Below, piece by piece: positions 48,859 to 58,495 of a stretch of 64,000 bases of DNA. Source of the DNA: Leptothrix discophora (GTDB lineage: Bacteria > Pseudomonadota > Gammaproteobacteria > Burkholderiales > Burkholderiaceae_C); NCBI RefSeq assembly GCF_030705305.1, contig NZ_JAUZEE010000010.1, positions 79,734 to 143,733 on the forward strand. The letters run 5' to 3'. How positions within the stretch are numbered: the stretch's first letter is position 1; every line of letters begins with the position of its first letter. A model generated the notes under the pieces. It worked only from the letters and a program-made list of their open reading frames with translations, ran no database searches and was not told the origin of the DNA. The position numbers and the translations under genes were made by a program.

Positions 48859-50754
48859 TCAGGCCTGTTCGGCCGGGGTGGATTCGGGGTTCACGACGCC
48901 GCCTTCGGGGCGCCAGACCTGGCCGATCGAGACCTTCGCGAGCTTCTTCTTGCGGCCATACCAGAGGTTGACCAGGCCACGCGAGAACATCACGGCCGAG
49001 AACATCGACGTCAGGATGCCCAGGCAGTGCACGACCGCGAAGCCGCGCACCGGGCCGGAGCCGAAAGCCAGCAGCGCCACGCCCGCGATCAGCGTCGTGA
49101 CGTTGGAGTCCAGGATGGTGGCCCAGGCACGCTCGTAGCCGGCGTGGATGGCCGTCTGCGGCGAGGCGCCACTGCGAAGTTCCTCGCGCACCCGCTCGTT
49201 GATCAGCACGTTGGCGTCGATCGCCATGCCCAGCACCAGCGCGATGGCGGCGAAGCCCGGCAAGGTCAGCGTGGCCTGCAGCATCGACAGGATGGCCACC
49301 AGCAGCAGCAGGTTCACGCCCAGCGCCAGCGTCGAGAAGACGCCGAACAGCAGGTAGTACGCGCACATGAAGATCGCGATGGCGATGAAGCCGTAGAGCA
49401 CGCTGTCAAAGCCCTTGGCGATGTTCTCGGCGCCCAGGCTCGGGCCGATCAGGCGTTCCTCGATGATCTCCATCGGCGCGGCCAGCGAGCCCGCACGCAG
49501 CAGCAGCGCGGTGTCGGCCGACTCGACCGGCGTCATCGCGCCGGAAATCTGCACCCGACCGCCGCCGATCTCGCTGCGGATCACCGGTGCGGTCACGACC
49601 TCGCCCTTGCCCTTCTCGAACAGCAGGATGGCCATGCGCTTGTTGATGTTCTCGCGCGTGACGTCGCGGAAGATCCGCGCGCCGCGGGCATCCAGCGTCA
49701 GGTGCACGGCGGGTTGCTGGTTCTCGTCGAAGCCGGCCTGCGCGTCGGTCAGGTTCTCGCCCGTCAGGATGACCTGGCGCTTGACGATGATCGGACGGCC
49801 ACCGCGCTCGTTGTAGCGCTCGGTGCCGAAGGGCACCGCGCCGGTGCCGGTCGCTGCGGCCTGGGCCTCCGTGCTGTCGTCGACCAGGCGGATCTCCAGC
49901 GTCGCGGTGCGGCCGATGATGTCCTTGGCCTTGGCCACGTCCTGCACGCCCGGCAGCTGCACGACCACGCGGTCGATGCCCTGCTGCTGGATCACCGGCT
50001 CGGCCACGCCCAGCTCGTTGATGCGGTTGTGCAGCGTGTTGATGTTCTGCAGCAGCGCCTGTTCCTGCACCTTGCGGGCGGCCTCGGGCTTGAGCGTGCC
50101 GGCCAGCTTGAACTCGCTGCCGGTGTTGGTCTCGACCCAGACGAGGTCGGGCAGCGCGCCGCGCAGTTCGGTGGTGGCGCGACCCAGGCCCTCGGCATCG
50201 CGCAGGCGGACCTCGACGGTCTCGCCGTTGCGCACGATGCCGGCATGGCGGATGTTCTTGTCGCGCAGCAGCGTGCGCAGGTCGCCGGTCAGCGATTCGG
50301 CCTTCTTGGTCAGGGCCGCCTTCATGTCGACCTGCATCAGGAAGTGCACGCCACCGCGCAGGTCCAGGCCCAGATACATCGGCAGCGCACGCAGCGAGGT
50401 CAGCCATTGCGGCGAGCGCGACACCAGGTTCAGAGCCACGATGTAGCTCGGGTCGGCCGCGTCCGGGTTGAGCACGCGCACGACCGCGTCGCGGGCCTTC
50501 AGCTGGGTGTCGGTGTCGCCGAACCGGGCGCGCACCGAGTTGCCTTCCAGCTGCACGAAGTCAGGCTTCAGGCCGGCACCTTCGAGCGCCTGGCGCACGC
50601 GCGGGACCAGGTCGGCATCGACCTTGATCGTCGCCTTGCCGCTGGACACCTGCACCGCAGGCGCCTCGCCGAAGAAATTGGGCAAGGTGTAGAGCAACCC
50701 GATCACGACCGCGAAGGCCAGGATCAGGTACTTCCACAGGGGGTAACGGTTCAT
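48859..50754 (-). CDS. secD: Protein translocase subunit SecD
   Basis: A 631-residue RND-like membrane protein. N-terminal YPLWKYLILAFAVVIGLLYTLPN is the first membrane helix; the large P1 periplasmic domain runs to about residue 440 and includes GLDLRGGVHFLMQVDM and GVAEPVIQQQGIDRVVVQLPGVQD. The C-terminal five-helix bundle contains LVLGMAIDANVLINERVREELRSG, the conserved SecD segment with Asp for proton transfer. The start at 50754 fits the family. It lies 141 nt after yajC. Confidence 0.97.
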   Translation of the reverse strand: MNRYPLWKYLILAFAVVIGLLYTLPNFFGEAPAVQVSSGKATIKVDADLVPRVRQALEGAGLKPDFVQLEGNSVRARFGDTDTQLKARDAVVRVLNPDAADPSYIVALNLVSRSPQWLTSLRALPMYLGLDLRGGVHFLMQVDMKAALTKKAESLTGDLRTLLRDKNIRHAGIVRNGETVEVRLRDAEGLGRATTELRGALPDLVWVETNTGSEFKLAGTLKPEAARKVQEQALLQNINTLHNRINELGVAEPVIQQQGIDRVVVQLPGVQDVAKAKDIIGRTATLEIRLVDDSTEAQAAATGTGAVPFGTERYNERGGRPIIVKRQVILTGENLTDAQAGFDENQQPAVHLTLDARGARIFRDVTRENINKRMAILLFEKGKGEVVTAPVIRSEIGGGRVQISGAMTPVESADTALLLRAGSLAAPMEIIEERLIGPSLGAENIAKGFDSVLYGFIAIAIFMCAYYLLFGVFSTLALGVNLLLLVAILSMLQATLTLPGFAAIALVLGMAIDANVLINERVREELRSGASPQTAIHAGYERAWATILDSNVTTLIAGVALLAFGSGPVRGFAVVHCLGILTSMFSAVMFSRGLVNLWYGRKKKLAKVSIGQVWRPEGGVVNPESTPAEQA

Positions 50755-50895
50755 CGTCAGGTCCTCGGGGCGTGGGCCCCGGATGCGGCGGGCGCGGGCA
50801 CGGGCCCAGTGGCGGGCCTGGAAAGGACGACCGGGCGTCGCGCGGACCGTGCGCCTGAGCGCAGCGGCCGGCCCGCCCGGCGCGTCGTCAGCGGT

Positions 50896-51219
50896 TTACT
50901 TGATGGTGCCCTTGGGCAGCACCTGGACGACCGCACTGCGCTGGCACTGGGCTTCGACGCCGGTGTTCAGCTCGATCGTCAGGTAGGTCTCGCCGACCTT
51001 GGAGACCTTGCCGAGCAGGCCGCCGGAGGTGACGACCTCGTCGCCCTTGGCCAGCGCGTCGATCATGGCGCGATGCTCCTTCTGGCGCTTCTGCTGCGGG
51101 CGGATCATGACGAAATAGAGCACCACGAACATCAGCACCAGCGGCAGCATGCTCATCAGGGATGAGCCGGCAGCGGGGGCAGCGGCGGGGGCTTGCGCAA
51201 ACGCGTTGGAAATGAACAC
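50896..51219 (-). CDS. yajC: Preprotein translocase subunit YajC
   Basis: A 107-residue single-pass membrane protein associated with SecDF. Membrane helix MLPLVLMFVVLYFVMIRPQQKRQKEH, followed by the small soluble domain LAKGDEVVTSGGLLGKVSKVGETYLTIEL. I use the GTG at 51219 because GAGGAG lies about 11 nt upstream and VFISNAFAQA matches the usual start; the frame extends 9 codons further. In most proteobacteria tgt precedes yajC; here the preceding genes are two subtilases. Confidence 0.93.
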   Translation of the reverse strand: MFISNAFAQAPAAAPAAGSSLMSMLPLVLMFVVLYFVMIRPQQKRQKEHRAMIDALAKGDEVVTSGGLLGKVSKVGETYLTIELNTGVEAQCQRSAVVQVLPKGTIK

Positions 51220-51324
51220 CTTCAGGGCTCCTCGAGCAGGACACAAAGCGCTCGATTGTAGGTCGCAGCCTTGGTCAGGACCGTGAAACCCGAGCCCGGC
51301 CCCGCAAGGCGGTGGCCCGCCGCC

Positions 51325-53235
51325 TCACTGGGCCAGCGACAGCGTGTAGGTGCCGGTGGTGCCGGTCAGGCCGCCGTAGCGCAGCACCCGCAGGTAGAGC
51401 GTCACGGCGGCGGTGCCCGCGTTGCGAACGCTGATGCGATCGACCTGGCCGGTGCCGGCCACGCTCGAGGCCAGCAACATCCCGCTGACGCTGTAGGCCA
51501 GCAGGTCGTAGTCCGAGGTCGCGTTCGGCGTCATCGTGGCGGTCAGGGTCTTGCCGGCCGGCACGGAGATCCGGAAGTAGTCGGTGTCGCTGCCGGAGCC
51601 GATCGTCGCCTTGACCAGCGAGGGGAAGACCGTCACGGCCCGGGCGGTGCCCAGGGCGTTGTTGGGCTCGACCTCGGCGATCTGGGTGACCGTTGGGGTC
51701 GGTGCCGGCGCCGGTGCCGGCGTGGGGGTCGGAGTTGGGGTGGGCGTCGGAGTCGGGGTGGGTGTCGGCGTGGCCGTGCCACCTGCCGCATCGACCGCGC
51801 GGCGCGCATCGACGATGCCGCTGCCGCACAGGCTGCAGGCGAGCGGAAAACCGCGCGCCGCCGCGCTGGTCTTCAGCGCCGTCTCGACCTGGTCGGGCGT
51901 CAGCGCCGGATTGCGCGAGCGCATCAGCGCGACCACGCCGGCGACGTGCGGCGCCGCCATCGAGGTCCCCACGTAGCTGCGGTAGACGTCACCGGCAGGG
52001 GTGGTCGTGCCGGCATTGAGCGTCGACAGGATGCCGTTGGCCCCGTCGCCACCCGGCGCGGCCACGTCCACCACCGACCCGAAGTTGGAATAGGAAGCCC
52101 GCGCGCCGGTGCGACCCACCGCCGCCACCGTGATCACGCCGGCACAGGACGCCGGCGAGAAGTTGCGCGCGTCCGCCGCCGAGTTGCCCGCCGCGACGAC
52201 GACCACCGCCCCGCGGCTGCGCGCGCTGTTGATCGCGTTCTGGGTCGTCAGGTCGCAGGCACCGCTGCCGCCCAGCGACAGGTTCAGCACCTTGGCAGGG
52301 TTCGGATTGACCGGCAGGCCGCTGACCGTGCCGCCGGCGGCCCAGATGATCGCGTCGGCGATGTCGGACGTGTAGCCGCCGCAGCGGCCGAGCACCCGCA
52401 GCGGCAGGATGCGCGCGCCCGGTGCGACACCGGCCACGCCGACGCCGTTGTTCGTGGCCGCCGCGATCGTGCCGGCGACGTGGGTGCCGTGCCAGCTGCT
52501 GTTGCTGGCCGGACTGCCGGCGCCGCAGGCACCGGCCGGGGCCCAGTCGCCCGGGTCGCTGGCATCGGCATCGCGGCCGTTGCCGTCGTTGGCCACGGAC
52601 GTGACGCTGATGAAGTCGTAGCCCGGCAGGACCTGCCCCGCCAGGTCGGCATGGGGCCGGATGCCGGTGTCGATCACGGCCACCACCACGCCGTTGCCGC
52701 GGCCGACGTCCCAGGCCGACGGCAGGTTGAGGCCGGCGATCGGGTCGCTGAAATCCCACTGGGTCAGGAACGACGGGTCGTTCGGTAGCCATTGCGCCGT
52801 GAGGATGCGGTCGGGCTCGACGTACTCGACGGCGTTGTCGCCGTTGCGGATGTCGCTGGCCAGCGCACGCAGCGCCGCACCGTCCAGGCGTCGGTCGAGT
52901 TGCAGCACGTGACCGCCGGCCTGTGCGGTGCCGCGCAGGCGTGACAGCCGCACGCCGGCCCGGTTGCCGGCCACCTTGAAGCCGTTGCGTGTGCTCGGGT
53001 CGGCGATGCCGGCCGCCTGGGCGTCGCGCAGCTTGATGATCAGGCGGTCGGTCGGCGGCCCGTCGTCGTTCGATCCGGCAGCCGCCGCACGCATGGCCGG
53101 CCCGCCGCCGTCGCGCTGCATGGCCCAGGCGCCACCGGCGTACAGCAGGACCAGGCCGATCAGGATGCCGATGAACCAGTCACGCAGGGTCGCCACCCAG
53201 GGCATCAGGGCATTCGGGGGGGACGCGGCGTTCAT
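51325..53235 (-). CDS. S8 family serine peptidase (subtilase) with TP-repeat linker, copy 1
   Basis: A 636-residue secreted or membrane-anchored subtilisin-like protease. A hydrophobic segment at about 19-38 serves as signal peptide or anchor; residues about 60-145 resemble an inhibitor propeptide (RLIIKLRDAQ...NAVEYVEPDRI). The catalytic triad is complete: Asp189 (AVIDTGIRPHADL), His249 (SSWHGTHVAGT), Ser425 (GTSMAAPHVAG), with the oxyanion Asn351 (AAGNSA). A linker of about 12 Thr-Pro repeats (about 484-512) leads to a C-terminal pre-peptidase (PPC-like) beta domain. GAGAGG precedes the ATG at 53235. It is a paralogue of the next gene and lies 105 nt upstream of yajC. Confidence 0.93.
   Translation of the reverse strand: MNAASPPNALMPWVATLRDWFIGILIGLVLLYAGGAWAMQRDGGGPAMRAAAAGSNDDGPPTDRLIIKLRDAQAAGIADPSTRNGFKVAGNRAGVRLSRLRGTAQAGGHVLQLDRRLDGAALRALASDIRNGDNAVEYVEPDRILTAQWLPNDPSFLTQWDFSDPIAGLNLPSAWDVGRGNGVVVAVIDTGIRPHADLAGQVLPGYDFISVTSVANDGNGRDADASDPGDWAPAGACGAGSPASNSSWHGTHVAGTIAAATNNGVGVAGVAPGARILPLRVLGRCGGYTSDIADAIIWAAGGTVSGLPVNPNPAKVLNLSLGGSGACDLTTQNAINSARSRGAVVVVAAGNSAADARNFSPASCAGVITVAAVGRTGARASYSNFGSVVDVAAPGGDGANGILSTLNAGTTTPAGDVYRSYVGTSMAAPHVAGVVALMRSRNPALTPDQVETALKTSAAARGFPLACSLCGSGIVDARRAVDAAGGTATPTPTPTPTPTPTPTPTPAPAPAPTPTVTQIAEVEPNNALGTARAVTVFPSLVKATIGSGSDTDYFRISVPAGKTLTATMTPNATSDYDLLAYSVSGMLLASSVAGTGQVDRISVRNAGTAAVTLYLRVLRYGGLTGTTGTYTLSLAQ
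51700..51775 (-). repeat. Thr-Pro coding hexamer repeats
   Basis: Imperfect tandem hexamers of the GGNGTC type on the plus strand encode the Thr-Pro/Ala-Pro linker of the first subtilase. A shorter version (about 53885-53925) is in the second. Such tracts are prone to length change by slippage. Confidence 0.7.
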
Positions 53236-53436
53236 GGGACCTCTCTCCATCGGAATCGTTGTGATCCCCATGTTCGGCATGTCCGTTGAACAACTTGAGT
53301 CCTGAAACGGTTCGATGCCACTGTGACCGGCAGAAGGTCACGGATCGACGCACCCTTCACCCCTTCGTACATGACTTGCAGCCGGGCCACTGGACGCCGA
53401 TCTGCGCGCGCTCGCAGTTGCTTCCGTTCCGACATG

Positions 53437-53463
53437 AAACAGGGCGCCTCGTCGGGCGCCCTG
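53437..53463 (-). terminator. Terminator of subtilase copy 2
   Basis: On the minus strand CAGGGCGCC-CGACGA-GGCGCCCTG (9-bp stem) runs into TTTC. It lies 47 nt after the stop of the second subtilase and separates the two copies into different transcripts. Confidence 0.65.
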
Positions 53464-53509
53464 CGGGGTTTGCGCGGGCGGGCTGATGCCCGCTGCGTCG
53501 ATCAGGTCC

Positions 53510-55387
53510 TCATTGCGAGGCCTTCAGGCTGTACGCCCCGCCGGTCGTGGTGCCGACGTTGCCGCTGTAGTAGACGATCTTGGCGACCACGGTGATCGCG
53601 GCGGTGCCCGAGTTCAGCAGCGAGACCGAGTCGGCGGTGCCGGTGCCGTTGTTGCTCTGCGAGACCATCGTGCCGGCGCTGTTGAAGACCTGCAGGTCGA
53701 AGTCCGAGTTGGCGCCCGGCTGCAGTGTCAGCACCAGGGTCTTGCCGGCGTTGATCGTGAACCTGAAATGGTCGACGTCGGACAGGCTGCCGATGGCGGC
53801 GTTGACCTGCACGGGGTTGCCGGTGACGGTCTGCGGGGTCGCGAGGGTCTCGTTGGGCTCGACTTCGGCGACCGTCGTGGTGGTCGGCGTCGGCGTCGGG
53901 GTCGGGGTCGGCGTCGGGCTGGCGGTCACAACGCCCAGGGCAGCGTCGATCGCCGCGCTGGCATCGACGATGCCGACGCCGCACTGGGCGCAGGAGACCG
54001 GGAAACCGCGTGCCGCCGCGCTGCTCTTCACGCGGGTCTCGACGGCGTCGGGCGTCAGCGCCGCATTGCGGGCCAGCATCAGCGCGACGATGCCGGCGAC
54101 GTGCGGCGTCGCCATCGAGGTGCCGCGGTAGCCGGCGTAGCTGTCGGTGCCCGGCCGGGTGGTGCCGCTGTTGAGGGTCGACAGGATAGTGGCGGTGCCA
54201 TCGCCACCTGGGGCCGCGACGTCCACCACCGTGCCGAAGTTCGAGTAGGACGCCAGTGCGCCGGTGCGGCCGACGGCCGAGACCACGATCACGCCGGCGC
54301 AGCTCGCCGGGCTGTAGCGCGAGGCATCCGCCATCGCGTTGCCCGCCGCGACCACCACGACCGCACCGCGGCTGCGGGCGCTGTTGATCGCGTTCTGGGT
54401 GGTGATGTCGCAGGCGCCCAGGCCGCCCAGCGACAGGTTCAGCACCCGGGCCGGATAGGGGTTGGCCGGCACGCCGGCGACGGTGCCGCCAGAGGCCCAG
54501 ACGATCGCGTCGGCAATGTCCGAGGTGTAGCCGCCGCACTTGCCGAGCACGCGCACCGGCACGACCTTGGCGCCATGGGCGACGCCCGCGACACCCATGC
54601 CGTTGTTCGTCAGGGCCGCGATCGTGCCCGCCACGTGGGTGCCGTGCCAGCTGCTGTTGGCGGCCGGCGAGTTGGTGCCGCATTCGCCGGCGGTGCGCCA
54701 GTCGCCCGGATCGGTCGGGTCGCTGTCGCGGGCATTGCCGTCGTTGGCGACGACCTTGTCGGTGATGAAGTCGTAGCCCGGCAACAGGTTGGCGGACAGG
54801 TCGGCATGCGCCCGGATGCCGGTGTCGATGACGGCCACGCGCACACCTGCGCCGGTGCTCTTGTCCCAGGCCTGCGGCAGGCGGATGCCGGCAGCGGCAT
54901 CGGTGTAGTGCCATTGGGTGCCGAACTGCGGATCGTTCGGCAGGAACTGGGCCTGCATCAGGCGGTCGGGTTCGACGTATTCGATGTCGTTGTCGCCGTT
55001 GCGAAGGTCCTCGGCCAGGCGGCGGGCCTCGGCCAGCTTGAGCTTGCGGCTGGCGCGCACGACATGACCGCCCTGGCCACTGCGGACCCGCTCCAGCACC
55101 AGCCCGGCCCGGTTGCCAGCCACGCGCAGGCCGTCCTGGGCACGCAGGCTCAGGTCCTCGCGGTTGGCGGCGCTGCGGTACTTCACGATCAGGCGATCGG
55201 TCTCGCCCTCGTCCTCGACCACCGCCGCCCGGCCGCCGCGCGGCGCCTGCCGGCCTGCCTCGTCGTCGGACTGGAAGGCCGCGGCGGGCATCGCCACCAG
55301 CGCGAAGAGGGACCAGGCCGCGATGGGCGCCAGCGCCCAGGTCCGGACCGACCGACGGCGGGAAAGCGTGATGGAAGTCGCGGACAT
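53510..55387 (-). CDS. S8 family serine peptidase (subtilase), copy 2
   Basis: A 625-residue secreted subtilisin-like protease with a clear signal peptide (about 1-37, ending AMPAAA), propeptide (about 63-142), catalytic domain with Asp188 (AVIDTGIRAHADL), His249 (SSWHGTHVAGT), Asn350 and Ser424 (GTSMATPHVAG), a Thr-Pro linker (about 487-502) and a C-terminal PPC-like domain. It shares long identical stretches with copy 1, for example NAINSARSRGAVVVVAAGN and CGGYTSDIADAI, so the pair arose by tandem duplication. AGAGG precedes the ATG at 55387 by 6 nt. Terminators and 274 nt separate the copies, allowing separate control. Confidence 0.94.
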   Translation of the reverse strand: MSATSITLSRRRSVRTWALAPIAAWSLFALVAMPAAAFQSDDEAGRQAPRGGRAAVVEDEGETDRLIVKYRSAANREDLSLRAQDGLRVAGNRAGLVLERVRSGQGGHVVRASRKLKLAEARRLAEDLRNGDNDIEYVEPDRLMQAQFLPNDPQFGTQWHYTDAAAGIRLPQAWDKSTGAGVRVAVIDTGIRAHADLSANLLPGYDFITDKVVANDGNARDSDPTDPGDWRTAGECGTNSPAANSSWHGTHVAGTIAALTNNGMGVAGVAHGAKVVPVRVLGKCGGYTSDIADAIVWASGGTVAGVPANPYPARVLNLSLGGLGACDITTQNAINSARSRGAVVVVAAGNAMADASRYSPASCAGVIVVSAVGRTGALASYSNFGTVVDVAAPGGDGTATILSTLNSGTTRPGTDSYAGYRGTSMATPHVAGIVALMLARNAALTPDAVETRVKSSAAARGFPVSCAQCGVGIVDASAAIDAALGVVTASPTPTPTPTPTPTTTTVAEVEPNETLATPQTVTGNPVQVNAAIGSLSDVDHFRFTINAGKTLVLTLQPGANSDFDLQVFNSAGTMVSQSNNGTGTADSVSLLNSGTAAITVVAKIVYYSGNVGTTTGGAYSLKASQ

Positions 55388-55742
55388 GGGGGCCTCTTGA
55401 GTTGTTGAATGGGACTTTATCCCACTTCATTGCCCATGCAACCCCCGATATGTGCGCTTCCACACGTCCTGTTTCGGGCATTACACCCACCTGGGCACAT
55501 CTCGAATCAATTGACCCAATTGCTCGCCGACCCTTGCATCTCTGGGGGAAGTTGACGGCTACGTGATGTGCATCAACCGCAGAGAAGCGCACCTTCCCCC
55601 ACCCAGTCCCCGCGTGGGGTCAGGGTTCACCGCTCGAAAAATTGCCAGGGCCTGGCCAGCCGCCGGGCTCGTTGACCCTGATGGAATCAGGGACAAGCAG
55701 GCCGAGCGCCTGCCAGGGGGTGCGCCAGGCGGCGTGCGGACC
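55388..55742. other. 355-bp intergenic region, subtilase promoter and helicase 3' end
   Basis: No gene seen. The right part of the subtilase leader (about 55388-55560) is AT-richer than its surroundings and contains CAATTG at 55508-55513 and again at 55517-55522, an operator-like pair, plus TGTAAT and GATAAA hexamers on the minus strand. Near the helicase end, CCCTGAT-GGA-ATCAGGG (55676-55692) is a perfect 7-bp hairpin and GCAGGC/GCCTGC a second, either of which could end the helicase transcript. Confidence 0.5.
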
Positions 55743-57806
55743 TCAGACCGGCTTGCCGGCCTGGGCCGCGCGGGCGGCGAACTCGGCGCGCAGCGCCTTG
55801 AGCTTCTCGCGCGGGTCTTCCTTGGCCGTGCGCTCGTCGAGCTTCATCTCGGCGATGAAGCGGCTGGGGATGGCCTTGCGGATCTCGCGACCGCGCTTCT
55901 GACGCAGCAGGGTGCTGACCAGCAGCGTGCGGCGCGCGCGGGTGATGCCCACGTACATGAGCCGACGCTCTTCCTCAAGCCGCTCGACGGTCATGTCTTC
56001 CTCGTCGCGCTTGAAGGGCAGCGTCCCCTCGTTGACGCCGACCAGGACGACGTGCGGCCACTCCAGGCCCTTGCTGGCATGCAGCGTCGAGAGGGTGACC
56101 ATGTTCTGGTCCTCGCCGCGTTCGGCCAGGCTGAGGATCACGCTGATGGACTGGGCGATGTCGAGCACGCTCTTGCGCTCGGTCTCGGTGGTGATGCCGC
56201 CGTCGTTCTCGATCTGGCCGCCGCAGCGCTTGGCGATCCAGTCGATGAAGTCGATGACGTTGTTCCAGCGCGCGGCGGCGACCTTCTCGTTTTCTTCGCC
56301 GTCGTAGAGGAACTGCTCGTAGCCGATGTCCTGGAGCCAGGCCATCAGCATCGGCTTGGCCGCCTCGCCGCCGATGGTGTGGCGGGCGCTGTGCTGCAGG
56401 TCGTTCACGTAGCGGCCGAACTCGTGCAGCGAGCCGATCGCCTTGGCGCCCAGCACGGCACCGAGCGACTCCTGGAACAGCGCCTCGAACAGGCTGACCT
56501 TCCAGCGCCCGGCGAACTCGCCCAGCGCGCCCAGCGTGGTGTGGCCGATGCCGCGCTTGGGCGTGGTGACCGCGCGCAGGAAGGCCGGATCGTCGTCCTG
56601 GTTGACCAGCAGGCGCAGCCAGGCGCACAGGTCCTTGATCTCGGCGCGGTCGAAGAAGCTCTGGCCGCCAGAGACCTTGTAGGGGATCTGGGCCTTGCGC
56701 AGCGCCTCCTCCAGCTTGCGGCTCTGGTGGTTGGCGCGGTAGAGGATCGCGAAGTCGCGCCATTCGGTCGTGCCGGTGTAGGCGCCGGTCGCGTTGGCGC
56801 GGATGCCCTGGATGCGCGCGACCGCCCGCTCGGCCTCGTGCTCCTCCTGGTCGCACTGGATGACGCGCACCGGCTCGCCCTCGCCGAACTCGCTCCAGAG
56901 CTTCTTCTGGAAGATCTTCGGGTTCAGCGCGATGACGTTGTTGGCCGCGTTCAGGATCGCGCCGGTCGAGCGGTAGTTCTGCTCCAGCGGGATCACCTTG
57001 AGCTTCGGGTAGTCCTGCGGCAGGCGCTTGAGGTTCTCGATGGTCGCGCCGCGCCAGCCGTAGATGCTCTGGTCGTCGTCGCCCACGGCGGTGAAGACGC
57101 CGTCGCTGCCGACGATCGCCTTGAGCATCTCGTACTGCGTCGCGTTGGTGTCCTGGTATTCATCGACCAGCACATGGCGCAGCTGGGTCTGCCACTTGAG
57201 CCGCGCGGCGTCGTTGGTCAGCAGCAGCTTCAGCGGCATGCCGATCAGGTCGTCGAAATCGACCGCCTGGTAGGCCGACAGGCGCTCGTGGTAAAGCTTC
57301 ATGACGCGCGCGGCCTGGACCTCGTCGGCGTCCTGGGCGGCACCTTCGGCCTGTTCCCAGTTCAGGCCCTGGTTCTTCCACAGGCTGATGGTCCATTGCC
57401 AGCGCCGCGCCACGGCGGCATCGGTCGTGCCGCCGGCATCGCGCAGCACGCCCAGCACGTCGTCCGCATCGAGGATGGAGAACTGCGGCTTGAGGCCCAG
57501 CGACGCGCCGTCCTCGCGCAGCATGCGCACGCCCAGCGAGTGGAAGGTCGCGATCACCAGCTTCTGCGCCGCCCGCGCACCGACCAGCTGGCGGGCCCGC
57601 TCGCGCATCTCCTGCGCGGCCTTGTTGGTGAAGGTGATGGCGGCGATCTGCTCCGGGCGCAGGCCGACCTGCAGCAGCCGGGCGATCTTCTGGGTGATGA
57701 CGCGTGTCTTGCCCGAACCCGCACCGGCCAGCACCAGGCAGGGCGTGGCCAGGTGGTTGACCGCCTCCATCTGGGCGGGGTTGAGGGTGGACGGGGCTTC
57801 GGCCAT
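55743..57806 (-). CDS. rep: Superfamily 1 DNA helicase, Rep/UvrD family
   Basis: A 687-residue 3'-5' ATP-dependent helicase. Motifs in order: Q-motif LNPAQMEAVNH, motif I LAGAGSGKTRV, Ia AITFTNKAAQEMRERA, II VDEYQDTN, III GDDDQSIYGWRGA, IV LEQNYRST, V TLSTLHASKGLEW, VI RRLMYVGITRAR. The start is the ATG at 57806 (MAEAPSTLNPAQM). Length and the short C-terminus resemble Rep more than UvrD, so the symbol is a best guess. Rep helps replication forks pass obstacles. It is divergent from the HD hydrolase gene. Confidence 0.9.
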   Translation of the reverse strand: MAEAPSTLNPAQMEAVNHLATPCLVLAGAGSGKTRVITQKIARLLQVGLRPEQIAAITFTNKAAQEMRERARQLVGARAAQKLVIATFHSLGVRMLREDGASLGLKPQFSILDADDVLGVLRDAGGTTDAAVARRWQWTISLWKNQGLNWEQAEGAAQDADEVQAARVMKLYHERLSAYQAVDFDDLIGMPLKLLLTNDAARLKWQTQLRHVLVDEYQDTNATQYEMLKAIVGSDGVFTAVGDDDQSIYGWRGATIENLKRLPQDYPKLKVIPLEQNYRSTGAILNAANNVIALNPKIFQKKLWSEFGEGEPVRVIQCDQEEHEAERAVARIQGIRANATGAYTGTTEWRDFAILYRANHQSRKLEEALRKAQIPYKVSGGQSFFDRAEIKDLCAWLRLLVNQDDDPAFLRAVTTPKRGIGHTTLGALGEFAGRWKVSLFEALFQESLGAVLGAKAIGSLHEFGRYVNDLQHSARHTIGGEAAKPMLMAWLQDIGYEQFLYDGEENEKVAAARWNNVIDFIDWIAKRCGGQIENDGGITTETERKSVLDIAQSISVILSLAERGEDQNMVTLSTLHASKGLEWPHVVLVGVNEGTLPFKRDEEDMTVERLEEERRLMYVGITRARRTLLVSTLLRQKRGREIRKAIPSRFIAEMKLDERTAKEDPREKLKALRAEFAARAAQAGKPV

Positions 57807-57882
57807 GGCGCGTCGGGCGGGGGCGGTTGAACAGCGTGGAAAGGGTGCGGATCATAGGCAGCCCGCCTATGCTGGCGCCACC

Positions 57883-58464
57883 ATGCAACCGTACATCGAC
57901 TTCATCCTCGAGCTGGACCGGCTCAAGTCGGTCACCCGCAAGACCCGTCCGCTGGGCCTGGACCGGCAGGAGAACTCGGCCGAGCACAGCTGGCAGATCG
58001 CGCTGCTGGCCTCGTCGCTGGCCCACCTCGCGGCCGAGCCGGTCGACGTCGACCGGGTGGTGGCGATGCTGCTGGTGCACGACATCGGCGAGATCGACAC
58101 CGGCGACACGCTGGTCTACGCCGAAGGCCATGACTGGGCCGCGCAGCAGTTGGCCGAGCGCGCGGCGGTCGAGCGCATCTTCGGCCTGCTGCCGCCGGAG
58201 CCAGCGGCCCGTTACCTGGCGCTGTGGCTGGAGTTCGAGGCCGCCGAGACGCCCGAGGCGCGCTACGCCCATGCCGCCGACCGCGCCATGCCGGTGCTGC
58301 TCAACCTCGCCAACGACGGCCAGAGCTGGCGCGAGCACGGCGTCAGCCACGCCCGCGTGGTGGCGCGCATCGCCGGGCCGATCCAGGCCGGCTGCCCGGC
58401 CCTGTGGAACTACCTCGAAGCGCGGCTGGCCGAGGCCCAGGCGCGCGGGCTGTTCGGCGCCTGA
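57883..58464 (+). CDS. HD-domain hydrolase (YfbR/5'-nucleotidase-like)
   Basis: A 193-residue HD-superfamily phosphohydrolase. The metal site is visible as ENSAEHSWQIALLA (His), then AMLLVHDIGEIDTGD (HD pair) and a later Asp in HAADRAMPVLLNL. These are like the HD_3 family (YfbR, yeast YGK1), which includes nucleotide 5'-phosphatases. The ATG at 57883 gives MQPYIDFILELDRLKSVTRKT, matching the family start. A TATGCT hexamer at 57868-57873 would leave a leader of only about 3 nt. Substrate unknown. Confidence 0.88.
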   Translation: MQPYIDFILELDRLKSVTRKTRPLGLDRQENSAEHSWQIALLASSLAHLAAEPVDVDRVVAMLLVHDIGEIDTGDTLVYAEGHDWAAQQLAERAAVERIFGLLPPEPAARYLALWLEFEAAETPEARYAHAADRAMPVLLNLANDGQSWREHGVSHARVVARIAGPIQAGCPALWNYLEARLAEAQARGLFGA

Positions 58465-58495
58465 ACGTCGCCCGGCCGGTCCGACGGGTGCCTCG

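Noticed and set aside
47836..51165. 1109-codon plus-strand open frame opposite secF, secD and yajC
   Set aside because: Spans three real genes and their gaps on the other strand; composition is typical of antisense translation.
53236..53509. A separate gene between the two subtilases
   Set aside because: Only short frames without ribosome sites; the interval holds the terminator of copy 2 and the upstream region of copy 1.
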